From an uncultured Pseudomonadota bacterium (GTDB lineage: Bacteria; Pseudomonadota; Gammaproteobacteria; Methylococcales; Methylomonadaceae), in NCBI GenBank assembly GCA_903867225.1, contig CAIPQN010000090.1, forward strand, positions 1 through 64,000: a DNA stretch of 64,000 nucleotides, given 5' to 3'. A program made the translations under genes and the position numbers. This document shows, one piece after another, positions 1 to 8,007 of the stretch; position 1 is the stretch's first letter; each line of letters starts with the position of its first letter. Under the pieces are notes generated by a model. The model saw only the letters and a program-made list of their open reading frames with translations, did not search any database and was not told where the DNA came from.

Positions 1-1
1 C

Positions 2-106
2 GAATTGTGCAAAGAATTGGGAATTACGCGACAAACACTTTATCGTCATGTTTCACCCGATGGAGAATTGAGAAATGATGGTAAAAAGTTACTCAAAATT
101 CCTTAA
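2..106 (+). CDS. Serine recombinase (resolvase/invertase family), C-terminal end only
   Basis: An open frame enters from the left window edge and stops with TAA at 104-106. Its 34 visible residues begin LCKELGITRQTLYRHVSP and end LLKIP. This is the helix-turn-helix DNA-binding tail typical of Tn3-type resolvases and related invertases, which bind the recombination site with this domain; the catalytic serine domain would lie outside the window. It is followed immediately, in the same frame, by a remnant of an unrelated exonuclease gene, so this stop may sit at a recombination joint. The family call rests on the tail alone. Confidence 0.6.
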   Translation, partial: ELCKELGITRQTLYRHVSPDGELRNDGKKLLKIP

Positions 107-643
107 CGGGGTATTTGCTCCGTTTCGTGCGTCGACCCGAAGCAAAGCGTCATTTTTTCAAGCATGGGCAAAACTGATTTAAAAATCAGTTGGCGTGCCA
201 TTGAAAGCGACAACGAACGGGAAATGTTGATTGCGTTCAGAAGCTGGGCAAACAACAACAACATCAACGTCGAAACCGTCATCACGGGACACAATTTGAC
301 AGCGTTTGATTTGCCGAAAATCAGCAACGCTTTCATTCGTCACCGCTTGAAATTACCGCTGTTTTTATTGCCATCGTTACGCGATGAAACCAAAAACGAA
401 ATCGTAGACACGATGAAATTAGCAAAGACTTACACAATGGAACACCGCGACGACTTTGCTATCAGTTTGGACACACTCGCAGGCATTCTGAACATCGAAC
501 GACCCCAACAAGCAATGTCAGGCGCAGAAGTGCCAGCCGCACATGAACGCGGGGAATTTGCACCAATTCTGATTTATTGCTGCATTGATACCGAAACGAC
601 TGCACAAGCCGCACAGTTGATGCTCGGCATTGCGAATATTTGA
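107..643 (+). pseudogene. 5'-truncated 3'-5' exonuclease (DnaQ-like, PolB exo2 type)
   Basis: The first usable ATG is at 164 (159 codons to the stop), but exonuclease-like sequence seems to begin directly after the recombinase stop at 106. The fragment shows an ExoII-like motif (GHNLTAFDLP) and an ExoIII-like motif (YCCIDTETT). The ExoI motif (D-x-E), which supplies the first two metal-binding acidic residues and lies N-terminal in this family, is absent, and no start codon is present between 107 and 163 with room for it. Without ExoI the protein should not be a working nuclease. Phage and mobile-element replication modules often carry this exonuclease family. I read it as a gene whose 5' part was lost when the recombinase tail was joined to it. 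It could still be translated from 164. Confidence 0.6.
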
Positions 644-673
644 ACTAATCGAAACAGCGCAAGGACGCGCCAC

Positions 674-685
674 CACTCACGAGGA
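674..685 (+). repeat. 12-bp leader repeat, copy 1 (CACTCACGAGGA)
   Basis: CACTCACGAGGA occurs here, ending 7 nt before the ATG of the HNH gene at 693. An identical copy lies upstream of the integrase ATG. It contains a GAGG Shine-Dalgarno core, so the shared block is probably a duplicated or conserved translation-initiation region within the element. Confidence 0.6.
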
Positions 686-692
686 TAAACAA

Positions 693-1025
693 ATGCCAAT
701 CAAACCTGAAAACAAACACCGTTACCCAAAGCGCAAACAGTGGCTACAAATTCGCGCAGAAATTTTGAAACGCGCTGAAAACCGCTGTGAATTTTGTGGC
801 GTTCAAGACCGAACCGTGCGAAATCACGCACTGATTGTTTTATCCGTTGCACACCTTGACCAACAACCAGAAAACAACGACCCGCAAAATTTAGCCGCAC
901 TTTGCCAAAAGTGTCACATCAATCACGACCGCCCCTTTCAAAAACTGCACCGACGCATCACGTTTTTTATTCGCGCCCGTTCCTTCAATCACGACCTTTT
1001 TGGATTCAACCATGCAATCACTTGA
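693..1025 (+). CDS. HNH endonuclease with two CxxC zinc knuckles
   Basis: A 110-residue protein starting at ATG 693, chosen because a GAGG ribosome-binding site lies at 681-684; an earlier ATG at 630 has no such support. It shows an HNH/zinc layout: CEFC near residue 31, a central histidine/asparagine segment (VAHLDQQPENND), then LCQKCHINHD. The CxxC pairs bind a structural zinc and the His-Asn-His fold gives a metal-dependent nick or cut. Small HNH enzymes of this kind are common in phages and integrative elements. It lies between the exonuclease remnant and the excisionase-like gene, ending 14 nt inside the start of the latter. Specific DNA target is unknown. Confidence 0.75.
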   Translation: MPIKPENKHRYPKRKQWLQIRAEILKRAENRCEFCGVQDRTVRNHALIVLSVAHLDQQPENNDPQNLAALCQKCHINHDRPFQKLHRRITFFIRARSFNHDLFGFNHAIT

Positions 1026-1326
1026 TTTAAACGAAGCCGCCGTATTTTTAAAAATGAATGCCGAAGTTTTACGCCGTCACGCCAAAGCAGGAAAAGTCCC
1101 CAGTCGAAAAACGGGCAAGCGGTGGGTTTTCATACTCGAACACCTTGCCGATTGGGTAAGCAATAGCTATGCTTCACACGGGCGAGAATTGCGTGTGATT
1201 GATGGATTCAAAAACACTCACGAGGACACTAGAAAATGTCAATCTACAAGCGCAAAGAAACGTGGTGGATTAAGTTCACCATGCCAGACGGACGCAGAAT
1301 ACAGCAGTCTGCTGGGACTAAAATAA
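1012..1326 (+). CDS. Helix-turn-helix, excisionase-type DNA-binding protein
   Basis: A 104-residue protein read from ATG 1012 (an in-frame ATG at 1000 is the alternative). The N-terminal 55 residues look like the MerR/excisionase winged-helix fold: LDLNEAAVFLKMNAEVLRRH, followed by a basic turn and RKTGKRWVF. Such proteins either help the integrase excise the element or control its genes. The C-terminal 30 residues (CQSTSAKKRGG then EYSSLLGLK) lie in the region that also encodes the start of the integrase in another frame, a 91-nt overlap. The tail ends in a motif I associate with such element-borne HTH proteins, so I think both frames are used. Activity as an excisionase is inferred from context. 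Confidence 0.65.
   Translation: MQSLDLNEAAVFLKMNAEVLRRHAKAGKVPSRKTGKRWVFILEHLADWVSNSYASHGRELRVIDGFKNTHEDTRKCQSTSAKKRGGLSSPCQTDAEYSSLLGLK
1215..1226 (+). repeat. 12-bp leader repeat, copy 2 (CACTCACGAGGA)
   Basis: Exact second copy of the block at 674-685, ending 9 nt before the integrase ATG at 1236. Here it lies inside the coding region of the HTH gene, so the same bases act as protein code and probably as the integrase ribosome-binding site (GAGG at 1222-1225). Confidence 0.6.
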
Positions 1327-2276
1327 AACACGAAGCACAAGAATTACATGACCGCCTAAAATCCGAAGCGTGGCGCGTTGGAAAATTAGGCGATAAACCG
1401 CGTTACACTTGGCAAGAAGCCGTCACGCGCTGGTTGCAAGAACAATCACACAAACGCAGTATTGATGACGACAAACATCATTTGGTTTGGTTGCATCCGT
1501 ATTTGTACGGTTTAGAACTCGACGCAATTACCAAAACGAAAGTAGACGAAGTGAAACAGGCAAAAATGGCAACGGGTGTGTCGAATGGCACTGTTAATCG
1601 CATGATGGCAACGTTACGCGCTATTTTAAATCGCGCTGTCAAAGACTGGGAATGGTTGGAAAAAGCCCCGCACGTTCGAATGTTACCCATTGCTAATGAG
1701 CGTGTGCGCTGGTTAAGCCAACAAGAGGCTGTCAAATTGTTAGCCGAATTGCCCCGGCATTTAGCCGCGATGATGCGTTTCACGTTGGCAACAGGTTTGC
1801 GAGAATCGAATGTTACGCAGTTGGAATAGTCACAAATTGATAAACAACGGCGTTGTGCATGGATTTACGCAGATCAAGCCAAAGGTAAAAAAGCGATTGC
1901 AGTGCCGCTAAACGATGATGCAATGGCGGTGTTGCGTTCACAAATAGGAAAACATGACACACGAGTGTTCACTTACAAAGGCGAGCCTGTAACACGCGCA
2001 AATAATCACGCATGGCGTAAAGCGTTAGTTCGTGCGGGGATTGAAAATTTTCGTTGGCATGATTTGCGACATACTTGGGCGAGTTGGCACATTCAAAACG
2101 GAACGCCTGTAAATGTGTTGCAAGAATTAGGTGGATGGTCAGAGGTAAATATGGTGCGTCGATATGCTCATTTGTCGAGTGAGCATCTTAGCGGTTATGC
2201 AGGAAATTCAAAACTGGGTACAAATTGGCTACACGCACAAAAAAGCCCTGAGAGCGAAAACCGCTACAGGGCTTGA
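1236..2276 (+). pseudogene. Tyrosine recombinase/phage integrase interrupted by an amber codon
   Basis: One frame runs from ATG 1236 to TGA 2276 (346 codons) with a single internal TAG at 1827-1829. The N-terminal half has an Arm/core-binding region and ends with the first catalytic arginine (ATGLRESNVTQLE). The continuation begins SQIDKQRRCAW and carries the other catalytic residues: HDLRHTWASWH (H-x-x-R and second His/Trp) and MVRRYAHLS (nucleophile Tyr). Family members usually have Trp at the stop position, so TGG to TAG is the simplest change. The split leaves neither half with a full active site. The gene ends 6 nt from the 3' end of tRNA-Lys, the usual place for an integrase whose attachment site is a tRNA 3' end. 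Amber read-through cannot be excluded from sequence alone. Confidence 0.8.
2243..2274 (-). terminator. Rho-independent terminator of tRNA-Lys, inside the integrase 3' end
   Basis: AAGCCCTG (2243-2250) pairs with CAGGGCTT (2267-2274), and AGCG (2253-2256) with CGCT (2262-2265). Read on the minus strand the stem is followed by a T run (TTTTTT), in the right place to end the tRNA-Lys transcript. The same bases encode the last residues of the integrase on the plus strand. Confidence 0.7.
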
Positions 2277-2282
2277 TATATT

Positions 2283-2358
2283 TGGTGGGTCGTGCGCGAT
2301 TCGAACGCGCGACCATCGCATTAAAAGTGCGGTGCTCTACCAGCTGAGCTAACGACCC
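2283..2358 (-). tRNA. tRNA-Lys (anticodon UUU)
   Basis: A complete 76-nt tRNA on the minus strand, from GGGTCGTTAGCTCAG to an encoded CCA end (TGG at 2283-2285 on the plus strand). The acceptor stem pairs GGGTCGT with ACGACCC, the D-loop carries AGCTGGTAGAGC, the anticodon loop is CTTTTAA giving UUU, and the T arm has TTCGAAT. It decodes AAA/AAG. Its 3' end faces the integrase, so this gene is the likely integration target of the element to the left. A promoter and a terminator flank it. Confidence 0.97.
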
Positions 2359-2371
2359 TAAAAGAAGGGTA

Positions 2372-2399
2372 ATTATACTGTCGATTTTTAAAATTGCAA
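2372..2399 (-). promoter_or_regulatory. Sigma-70-type promoter of tRNA-Lys
   Basis: On the minus strand, TTGCAA (-35, 2394-2399), a 16-bp spacer and TATAAT (-10, 2372-2377) lie 13 nt upstream of the mature tRNA 5' end. Confidence 0.65.
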
Positions 2400-2418
2400 A
2401 GGTTAATTTTTATTTTGA

Positions 2419-3420
2419 TTAGAACTCACTCATTGACCAACGCGGACGTGCAGAAATTTCTAGGTTTTGAATTTGTCCCATCAGGAAACGGCGATAACCC
2501 GCATACGCAATCATTGCGCCGTTGTCGGTGCAAAATTCAGGACGTGGAAAAAAAATTTTGCCACCTTCTTTCGTGACCATTTCGGTTAGTATTGCACGGA
2601 TTTTCGTATTTGCACTAACGCCACCTGCAACAACTAATGTTTTTAAATGCGTTTGTTGCAAAGCTCGACGACATTTAATCGCCAACGTATCAGCCACTGC
2701 ATCTTGAAACGCTAGCGCAATATCCGCTTTATCTTGGTCAGTTTTGTCGCAATTTTGGAAAGTGTTTAGCGCAAACGTTTTTAATCCGCTAAAACTAAAA
2801 TCTAATCCTGGTCTGTCAGTCATTGGGCGCGGAAAACGAAAACGCGCTTGTCCAAATTTTGCTAATTCCGAAAGTTTCACACCACCAGGATAATTCAAAC
2901 CAAGCAATTTCGCGGTTTTATCAAAGGCTTCACCCGCCGCATCGTCCAGCGACTCACCTAATAATTCGTATTGTCCAACGCTTGAAACCTTAACCAATAA
3001 CGTATGTCCGCCCGAAATTAGCAATGCGACAAATGGAAATTTTGGCGGATTTTCTTCTAACATTGGCGCAAGTAAATGTCCTTCCATGTGATGCACCGCA
3101 ACGGCAGGAATTTGCCATGCAAAGGCTAAACTTTGTGCTGTTGCCGCGCCCACTAATAACGCCCCCATCAATCCAGGACCCGCTGTGTAAGCAATTGCTG
3201 TTATATTTGATTTTGTTAAGTCGCTTTCGTGTAAAAGTTGTTTAATCAGCGGAATCAATTTGCGAATGTGATCACGAGACGCAAGTTCTGGCACAACGCC
3301 GCCGTATTCGCTGTGCATTTCGATTTGACTGTAAAGTAAATGGTGAATTAACCCGCGTTCGGAATGGTAAATTGCCACGCCAGTTTCGTCGCATGACGTT
3401 TCGATGCCTAAAATATACAT
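2419..3420 (-). CDS. tsaD: tRNA N6-adenosine threonylcarbamoyltransferase TsaD
   Basis: A 333-residue cytoplasmic enzyme of the Kae1/TsaD family that, with TsaB and TsaE, transfers the threonylcarbamoyl group to A37 of ANN-decoding tRNAs (t6A). It opens with the diagnostic [18 protein letters not shown], has the metal-binding HHMEGH segment near residue 110, the ISGGH phosphate-binding loop, a VVAGGVSAN loop and a C-terminal [10 protein letters not shown]. Length is normal for the family. It is divergent from rpsU, the classical gammaproteobacterial arrangement, with 108 nt between the starts. The partner tsaE lies at 12933 in this window; tsaB is not present. Confidence 0.96.
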   Translation of the reverse strand: MYILGIETSCDETGVAIYHSERGLIHHLLYSQIEMHSEYGGVVPELASRDHIRKLIPLIKQLLHESDLTKSNITAIAYTAGPGLMGALLVGAATAQSLAFAWQIPAVAVHHMEGHLLAPMLEENPPKFPFVALLISGGHTLLVKVSSVGQYELLGESLDDAAGEAFDKTAKLLGLNYPGGVKLSELAKFGQARFRFPRPMTDRPGLDFSFSGLKTFALNTFQNCDKTDQDKADIALAFQDAVADTLAIKCRRALQQTHLKTLVVAGGVSANTKIRAILTEMVTKEGGKIFFPRPEFCTDNGAMIAYAGYRRFLMGQIQNLEISARPRWSMSEF

Positions 3421-3427
3421 TGAGTTT

Positions 3428-3456
3428 TTGAAAAATAGAGAAGTGAAGGTTATAAT
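3428..3456 (+). promoter_or_regulatory. Sigma-70-type promoter for rpsU-yqeY-dnaG
   Basis: TTGAAA (3428-3433), a 17-bp spacer and a consensus TATAAT (3451-3456) sit 72 nt upstream of the rpsU ATG, in the divergent gap with tsaD. Confidence 0.7.
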
Positions 3457-3528
3457 CGCGGGTTCTATCTATGTGGCAAATCCGCCGCTAAACTGCTTTA
3501 TCATTTTAACATAACTGGAAATATCCTA

Positions 3529-3762
3529 ATGCCATCAGTAAAACTTAAAGAAAACGAACCATTCGACATCGCAATTCGTCGCTTCAAACGCGCTTGTGAA
3601 AAAGCAGGTGTTTTGGCTGAAGTACGTCGTCGTGAAGCGTATGAGAAACCCACCACCGAACGTAAACGTAAAGGCGCAGCGGCTGTTAAACGTCATTTGA
3701 AAAAATTAGCGCGTGAACGTTATGCGTTGAAAAACTTACGTCGCGGTCGTCCTGCGCTTTAA
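3529..3762 (+). CDS. rpsU: 30S ribosomal protein S21
   Basis: A 77-residue very basic protein beginning [20 protein letters not shown] and ending in an Arg/Lys-rich tail, as in bacterial S21. S21 sits on the platform of the 30S subunit near the 3' end of 16S rRNA and helps initiation. It is the first gene of the classic macromolecular-synthesis operon, followed after 3 nt by yqeY and then dnaG. It is slightly longer at the C-terminus ([11 protein letters not shown]) than the 71-residue E. coli protein. A strong promoter lies just upstream. Confidence 0.96.
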   Translation: MPSVKLKENEPFDIAIRRFKRACEKAGVLAEVRRREAYEKPTTERKRKGAAAVKRHLKKLARERYALKNLRRGRPAL

Positions 3763-3765
3763 TTC

Positions 3766-4215
3766 ATGAGCGAATTATTAGCACATCTTAAAGACGAAAT
3801 GAAAATCGCCATGAAAAGTGGCGAAAAAGCGCGTTTGGGCGTGATTCGATTGATGTTAGCGGCAGTTAAACAAATCGAAGTTGATGAACGTATCGAACTC
3901 GACGATAGCCGTGTTCTGATCGTTTTAGATAAAATGGTCAAACAACGTCGTGAATCAATTCGTCAATACACCGATGGAAATCGTACCGATTTAGCCGACA
4001 TCGAAGCGGCTGAAATTCTCATCATTCAAGATTTTCTTCCCCAACCTTTAACCGAAGCCGAAATCGATGCAATGGTCGCGCAAGCGGTCGCCGATTCTGG
4101 CGCAACGTCAATTAAAGAAATGGGCAAAGTCATGGCGTTACTTAAAGAACCCATGCAAGGTCGCGCCGATATGTCTATTGTCAGCGTGAAAATCAAGGCA
4201 GCATTCGTAGAATAA
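3766..4215 (+). CDS. GatB/YqeY domain protein
   Basis: A 149-residue protein matching the YqeY family throughout: an N-terminal helical part (LLAHLKDEMKIAMKSGEKAR, LGVIRLMLAAVKQ), a middle VLDKMVKQRRESI and a C-terminal GKVMALLKEPMQGRADMS resembling the tail domain of the amidotransferase subunit GatB. That similarity suggests tRNA binding, but YqeY has no established reaction. It lies 3 nt after rpsU and 18 nt before dnaG, an arrangement seen in many proteobacteria, so it is almost certainly cotranscribed with them. Confidence 0.92.
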   Translation: MSELLAHLKDEMKIAMKSGEKARLGVIRLMLAAVKQIEVDERIELDDSRVLIVLDKMVKQRRESIRQYTDGNRTDLADIEAAEILIIQDFLPQPLTEAEIDAMVAQAVADSGATSIKEMGKVMALLKEPMQGRADMSIVSVKIKAAFVE

Positions 4216-4233
4216 TGACGTTTCACGTTCATT

Positions 4234-5970
4234 ATGTCGGGTAGGATTCCACGCCAATTCATTGATGACCTTTTAGTGCGAGTTGATATTGTCGATATTA
4301 TCGATTCGCACGTCCCTTTAAAAAAAACGGGTTCCAATTACGCCGCCCGTTGCCCCTTCCACAACGAAAAAAGCCCCAGTTTTAACGTCAATCGCAACAA
4401 GCAGTTTTATCATTGCTTCGGCTGCGGCGCAGGTGGCAATGTCATTAGCTTTTTGATTGAATTTAATCACCTTAGTTTTGTTGAAGCGATTGAAGAATTA
4501 GCAACCTTCGCTGGCGTTGAAATTCCTTACGAAAATCAAACGAATTTCGAGCCAGAAGCGAAAAATAAACTCCTCGATTTACAGCAACTCATGGCGCAAG
4601 TCGCCACGTTTTACGTTGAACAACTCAAAACTCACGTTCAAAAAAATATCGCGATTGATTATTTAAAAGGACGTGGTGTTCAAGGCGTGATTGCGCGTGA
4701 TTTTATGATTGGTTACGCGCCCGATGGTTGGCAAATTCTTTCGCCACATTTTAAAAATACTGAATTACTTTGCGAAGCAGGAATGTTGGCATTCAAAAAC
4801 GATATGTATTACGACCGTTTTCGTCAGCGCATTATGTTTCCGATTCGCAATAAACGCGGTCACGTTATTGGTTTTGGCGGACGTGTTTTAGATGATACGC
4901 AGCAACCAAAATATCTCAATTCACCCGAAACGCTGCTTTTTCATAAAAGCAACGAAGTTTACGGTTTGTACGAATTACTGAAAAAAAATTCCAAACCAGC
5001 CCGCATTTTAATTGTTGAAGGTTATATGGACGTGATAACGCTTGCACAATTTGGGATTGATTATGCTGTCGCCGCGCTGGGAACGAATTTAACCGCAACA
5101 CAATTACAGCTTTTGTTTCGTTCAACGTCCGAAGTTATTTTGTGTTTCGATGGCGATAAAGCGGGACAAGATGCTGCATGGAAAGCAATGGATGCGGTTT
5201 TTTCAGTGTTAAACGACAACCGACAAGTGCGTGTTTTGTTATTGCCATCTGAACACGATCCAGATTCGTTATTGCGTAGCGAGGGCGTAGAAACCTTCAC
5301 GCAACGCATCGAAAACGCTGAAATGGTGTCGAGTTACTTTTTCAATCACTTCACCGTCAAATTAAATTTAGATTCCATTGAAGGACGTGCAAAACTCGCG
5401 CATCAAGCGAAACCATTTTTGCTGAAATTAGCTGACAGTTTTTTTAAAGAAATGATGTTGGCTAAATTGAAAGAATTAACCGATTTTGATGTTGCGCCTG
5501 CCATCGAAAAAGAAAATACTGCACCTCAAGAAAATCGTCATCAAAAAGAAAATCAAAATGTGCGGCATTCGTTAGAACGTTTGACATTAGCATTGTTGGT
5601 TCAAAATCCAAAATTAGTCAAAAAATTAGAAGTAAATCCAATGGACTGGCAAGCGTTAGATTTTGCGGGAATTGAAACGTTTCAAAAAATCGTGCAGCAA
5701 ATTTGCGTCGAAAAACCCACAACTACCGCGCAATTTCTCGAACATTATCGTAATTCGCCAGATGAAAAAATGTTGAATGCGTTGGCAAGTTTGACAATTT
5801 TAATTCCAGAAGAAGGAATTGAAGCCGAATTTGATGGTGCGTTGAATCAGCTAATTTCACAAGGTCGAAAAAATCGTTTAGATAAATTACAAATTCAAGC
5901 TACAACCAGTGGATTAAGTGAAGATGAAAAGGAAATTTTGAGAAACTTATTGCAACTTATGCAACGCTAG
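4234..5970 (+). CDS. dnaG: DNA primase DnaG
   Basis: A 578-residue primase that makes RNA primers at the replication fork. It has the N-terminal zinc-binding domain (CPFHNEKSPSF then YHCFGCGAGG, CHCC type), an RNA-polymerase core with GYAPDGW and FPIRNKRGHVIGFGGR, a Toprim segment (IVEGYMDVITLAQFG, then CFDGDKAG with acidic metal ligands) and a more divergent C-terminal region (about 430-578) that should bind the DnaB helicase. Length is normal. In most relatives rpoD follows; here the next gene is an LpxH-like phosphatase 79 nt away, so the macromolecular-synthesis operon is broken after dnaG. Confidence 0.96.
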   Translation: MSGRIPRQFIDDLLVRVDIVDIIDSHVPLKKTGSNYAARCPFHNEKSPSFNVNRNKQFYHCFGCGAGGNVISFLIEFNHLSFVEAIEELATFAGVEIPYENQTNFEPEAKNKLLDLQQLMAQVATFYVEQLKTHVQKNIAIDYLKGRGVQGVIARDFMIGYAPDGWQILSPHFKNTELLCEAGMLAFKNDMYYDRFRQRIMFPIRNKRGHVIGFGGRVLDDTQQPKYLNSPETLLFHKSNEVYGLYELLKKNSKPARILIVEGYMDVITLAQFGIDYAVAALGTNLTATQLQLLFRSTSEVILCFDGDKAGQDAAWKAMDAVFSVLNDNRQVRVLLLPSEHDPDSLLRSEGVETFTQRIENAEMVSSYFFNHFTVKLNLDSIEGRAKLAHQAKPFLLKLADSFFKEMMLAKLKELTDFDVAPAIEKENTAPQENRHQKENQNVRHSLERLTLALLVQNPKLVKKLEVNPMDWQALDFAGIETFQKIVQQICVEKPTTTAQFLEHYRNSPDEKMLNALASLTILIPEEGIEAEFDGALNQLISQGRKNRLDKLQIQATTSGLSEDEKEILRNLLQLMQR

Positions 5971-6049
5971 TCATTTTTTTGTCATAAAAATAATTTACGC
6001 TGATAACGGCTATTTCATTTGTTTTAAACCAAATAACTTCAATGTTTTT

Positions 6050-6802
6050 ATGACTCATTCCGTTTATCGAACAATATGGATTTCCGATTTACATATCGGT
6101 TCCACTCAATGCCAGTCAGACGTTCTGCTTGATTTTTTAAAGTACAACGATAGCGAAAAGCTCTATTTAGTCGGTGACATAATCGATTTTTGGTCGCTTT
6201 CAAAAAAAATGTATTGGACGACTGAACACAACACCATCATCCAAAAAATTCTTCGCAAAGCGCGGCAAGGCACTGAAATAATATATATTCCAGGTAATCA
6301 TGATGAAAATATCAGAGATTATGAACACTATGTTTTTGGCGATATTGTGGTGAAAGTATCAGATATTCACACAACGGTTTTGGGAAAACGTTTTTTAATT
6401 GTTCATGGTGATGAATACGATGCCGTTGCTCGACATCATAAATGGTTAGCTAAAATCGGCAGCGTTGGTTACGACTGGTTAATCGCATTAAATCGATTTT
6501 GGCGTATCTTTCGGCGATTATTTGGTATTCAATCGCAATTTTCGTTGGCGGCTTATATTAAATTTAAAGTTAAAAATGCAGTGCAATTTATTTCGGATTA
6601 CGAAGAAACGATTGTTCACACCTTGAGAAATGAAAATTTAGATGGCGTAATTTGTGGGCATATTCATCACGCCGAAATTAAGAAAATTGATGATTTTTTA
6701 TATGTAAATACAGGTGATTTTGTGGAAAGTTGCACCGCCATTGTTGAACATCACAATGGCGAATTGGAACTTATAAAATGGAAAAAACAAGCCGACGATT
6801 AG
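6050..6802 (+). CDS. LpxH-like metallophosphoesterase (UDP-2,3-diacylglucosamine diphosphatase family)
   Basis: A 250-residue calcineurin-type phosphoesterase with the complete metal-site series: ISDLHIGS (D-x-H), VGDIIDFW (GD), PGNHDE (GNH), IVHGDEYD (HGD) and GHIHHAEI (GHxH). The DIIDFW and HGDEYD forms are typical of enzymes resembling LpxH, which split UDP-2,3-diacylglucosamine to lipid X in lipid A synthesis at the inner membrane. A hydrophobic, basic stretch around 145-180 fits membrane association. It is followed by a convergent glycosyltransferase gene 1 nt away. The lipid A role is inferred from family; a related phosphoesterase substrate is possible. Confidence 0.8.
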   Translation: MTHSVYRTIWISDLHIGSTQCQSDVLLDFLKYNDSEKLYLVGDIIDFWSLSKKMYWTTEHNTIIQKILRKARQGTEIIYIPGNHDENIRDYEHYVFGDIVVKVSDIHTTVLGKRFLIVHGDEYDAVARHHKWLAKIGSVGYDWLIALNRFWRIFRRLFGIQSQFSLAAYIKFKVKNAVQFISDYEETIVHTLRNENLDGVICGHIHHAEIKKIDDFLYVNTGDFVESCTAIVEHHNGELELIKWKKQADD

Positions 6803-6803
6803 T

Positions 6804-7847
6804 TCATCGTTCGAGATGCAAAATATCGACATGACTCCAAATTGCCTCAATAAAATCCATATCAATTTCTGGCATTCCGTCTTGTATCCATTTTGTTAAA
6901 AATTTCGCGGTATTCGGATAAGTAATGTGAACTGCGTGGTTATCATGAAGCCAATGTTGCACAGTTTCAGCGTCCAATTCATTCATAACATGAGCATAAC
7001 CAAGTTGTTGTAACGCTGCCGCATTCGATGTTTGTTCAACTTGTGCGTGTAAAGGTTTAACGAGAATTTTTTTACCGAGTTGTAACGCTTCACTGGTCAT
7101 CGCAAAACCTGCATTGCTGATAATGCCCTCACAAGTGTAAAGTTCGGGAAAGAACGTGTCAGCATTCATCGCGTGGTAAATAATATGCGAATGTTTCGAT
7201 GTCATCGGTACCGCACAAGACACATGGAATTCAAAGTTTTCAAACGGTGCTAAAAAACGTTCCACATCAACGACATCTTCAAAAGGCAAATACACGACAA
7301 TTTTATTTTTCACGATAGCTTTAGATTCTAAAGCCTCGACAATCGGTGGCACAATCGGTTGACCAAAATGGTGCCAGTGCATGCCAATTGATTTATTGGC
7401 TGGCGCAAAATACTTCATTATCAAATCTGCAATCGGATCTGAACCTTTGCGCGGAATATTAAAGTTGTAAGCATATTGATTTCCCAAACCTAAAACCGAT
7501 TTTTTTTGCCTTCTTGCCGCCCATGCTGAAACAGGTTCAAAGTCGGTAATAATCAAATCGTAATCACTTAAATCTAGCATTTTTACGTCATTTAAAAACG
7601 TTGAAACTTTCGCTTCTATCGCGGTTTTACAATAATTAAGTTTGCCTTTGCTGGTATTGAACGTTAGCCCTGTTCGTATTTGGTAATCACCAAAAACATC
7701 CATGTCAAAATATTTATCCGCTGCTCGACCCGTAAATAAAAATTGGGTTTCGATGCCCGCAGCTTTAAGCTCTTTCGCCATCACACGAGAACGTGCAAGA
7801 TGCCCATTTCCTGTTCCTTGAACACCATAAAAAATTTTCATCATCAA
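6804..7847 (-). CDS. Glycosyltransferase of the MJ1255-like GT-B type
   Basis: A 347-residue protein with an N-terminal GT-B-like start (MKIFYGVQGTGNGHLARS), a glycine-rich loop followed by an aspartate-rich segment (YDLIITDFEPVSAWAAR), and a C-terminal nucleotide-sugar site (GIISNAGFAMTSEALQLGKK then VKPLHAQVEQTSNA). This layout matches glycosyltransferases annotated as MJ1255-like or MurG-like. The sugar donor and acceptor cannot be read from sequence. It is transcribed divergently from the Aas-like gene (160 nt gap) and lies next to lipid and nucleotide-sugar genes, so a glycolipid or exopolysaccharide role is plausible. The start has three consecutive ATGs; the first is used here. Confidence 0.75.
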   Translation of the reverse strand: MMMKIFYGVQGTGNGHLARSRVMAKELKAAGIETQFLFTGRAADKYFDMDVFGDYQIRTGLTFNTSKGKLNYCKTAIEAKVSTFLNDVKMLDLSDYDLIITDFEPVSAWAARRQKKSVLGLGNQYAYNFNIPRKGSDPIADLIMKYFAPANKSIGMHWHHFGQPIVPPIVEALESKAIVKNKIVVYLPFEDVVDVERFLAPFENFEFHVSCAVPMTSKHSHIIYHAMNADTFFPELYTCEGIISNAGFAMTSEALQLGKKILVKPLHAQVEQTSNAAALQQLGYAHVMNELDAETVQHWLHDNHAVHITYPNTAKFLTKWIQDGMPEIDMDFIEAIWSHVDILHLER

Positions 7848-8007
7848 AAACTCGTAATAATTTAAATTGTTTTCAGCATAAGGATTTTATATTTCGATTG
7901 TGTGTCGAATAGATTGAATTACGATGTCAATTTCATGTTTTTTATGTGACAGTAAGTGATAATTTTTTTTACAATTTGCCATCAAAATTCAAAAACGGTC
8001 AAATATC

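Noticed and set aside
2164-2352. Open frame running from the integrase end through the tRNA-Lys gene
   Set aside because: It would translate through a tRNA gene; no start signal; the integrase frame explains the first part.
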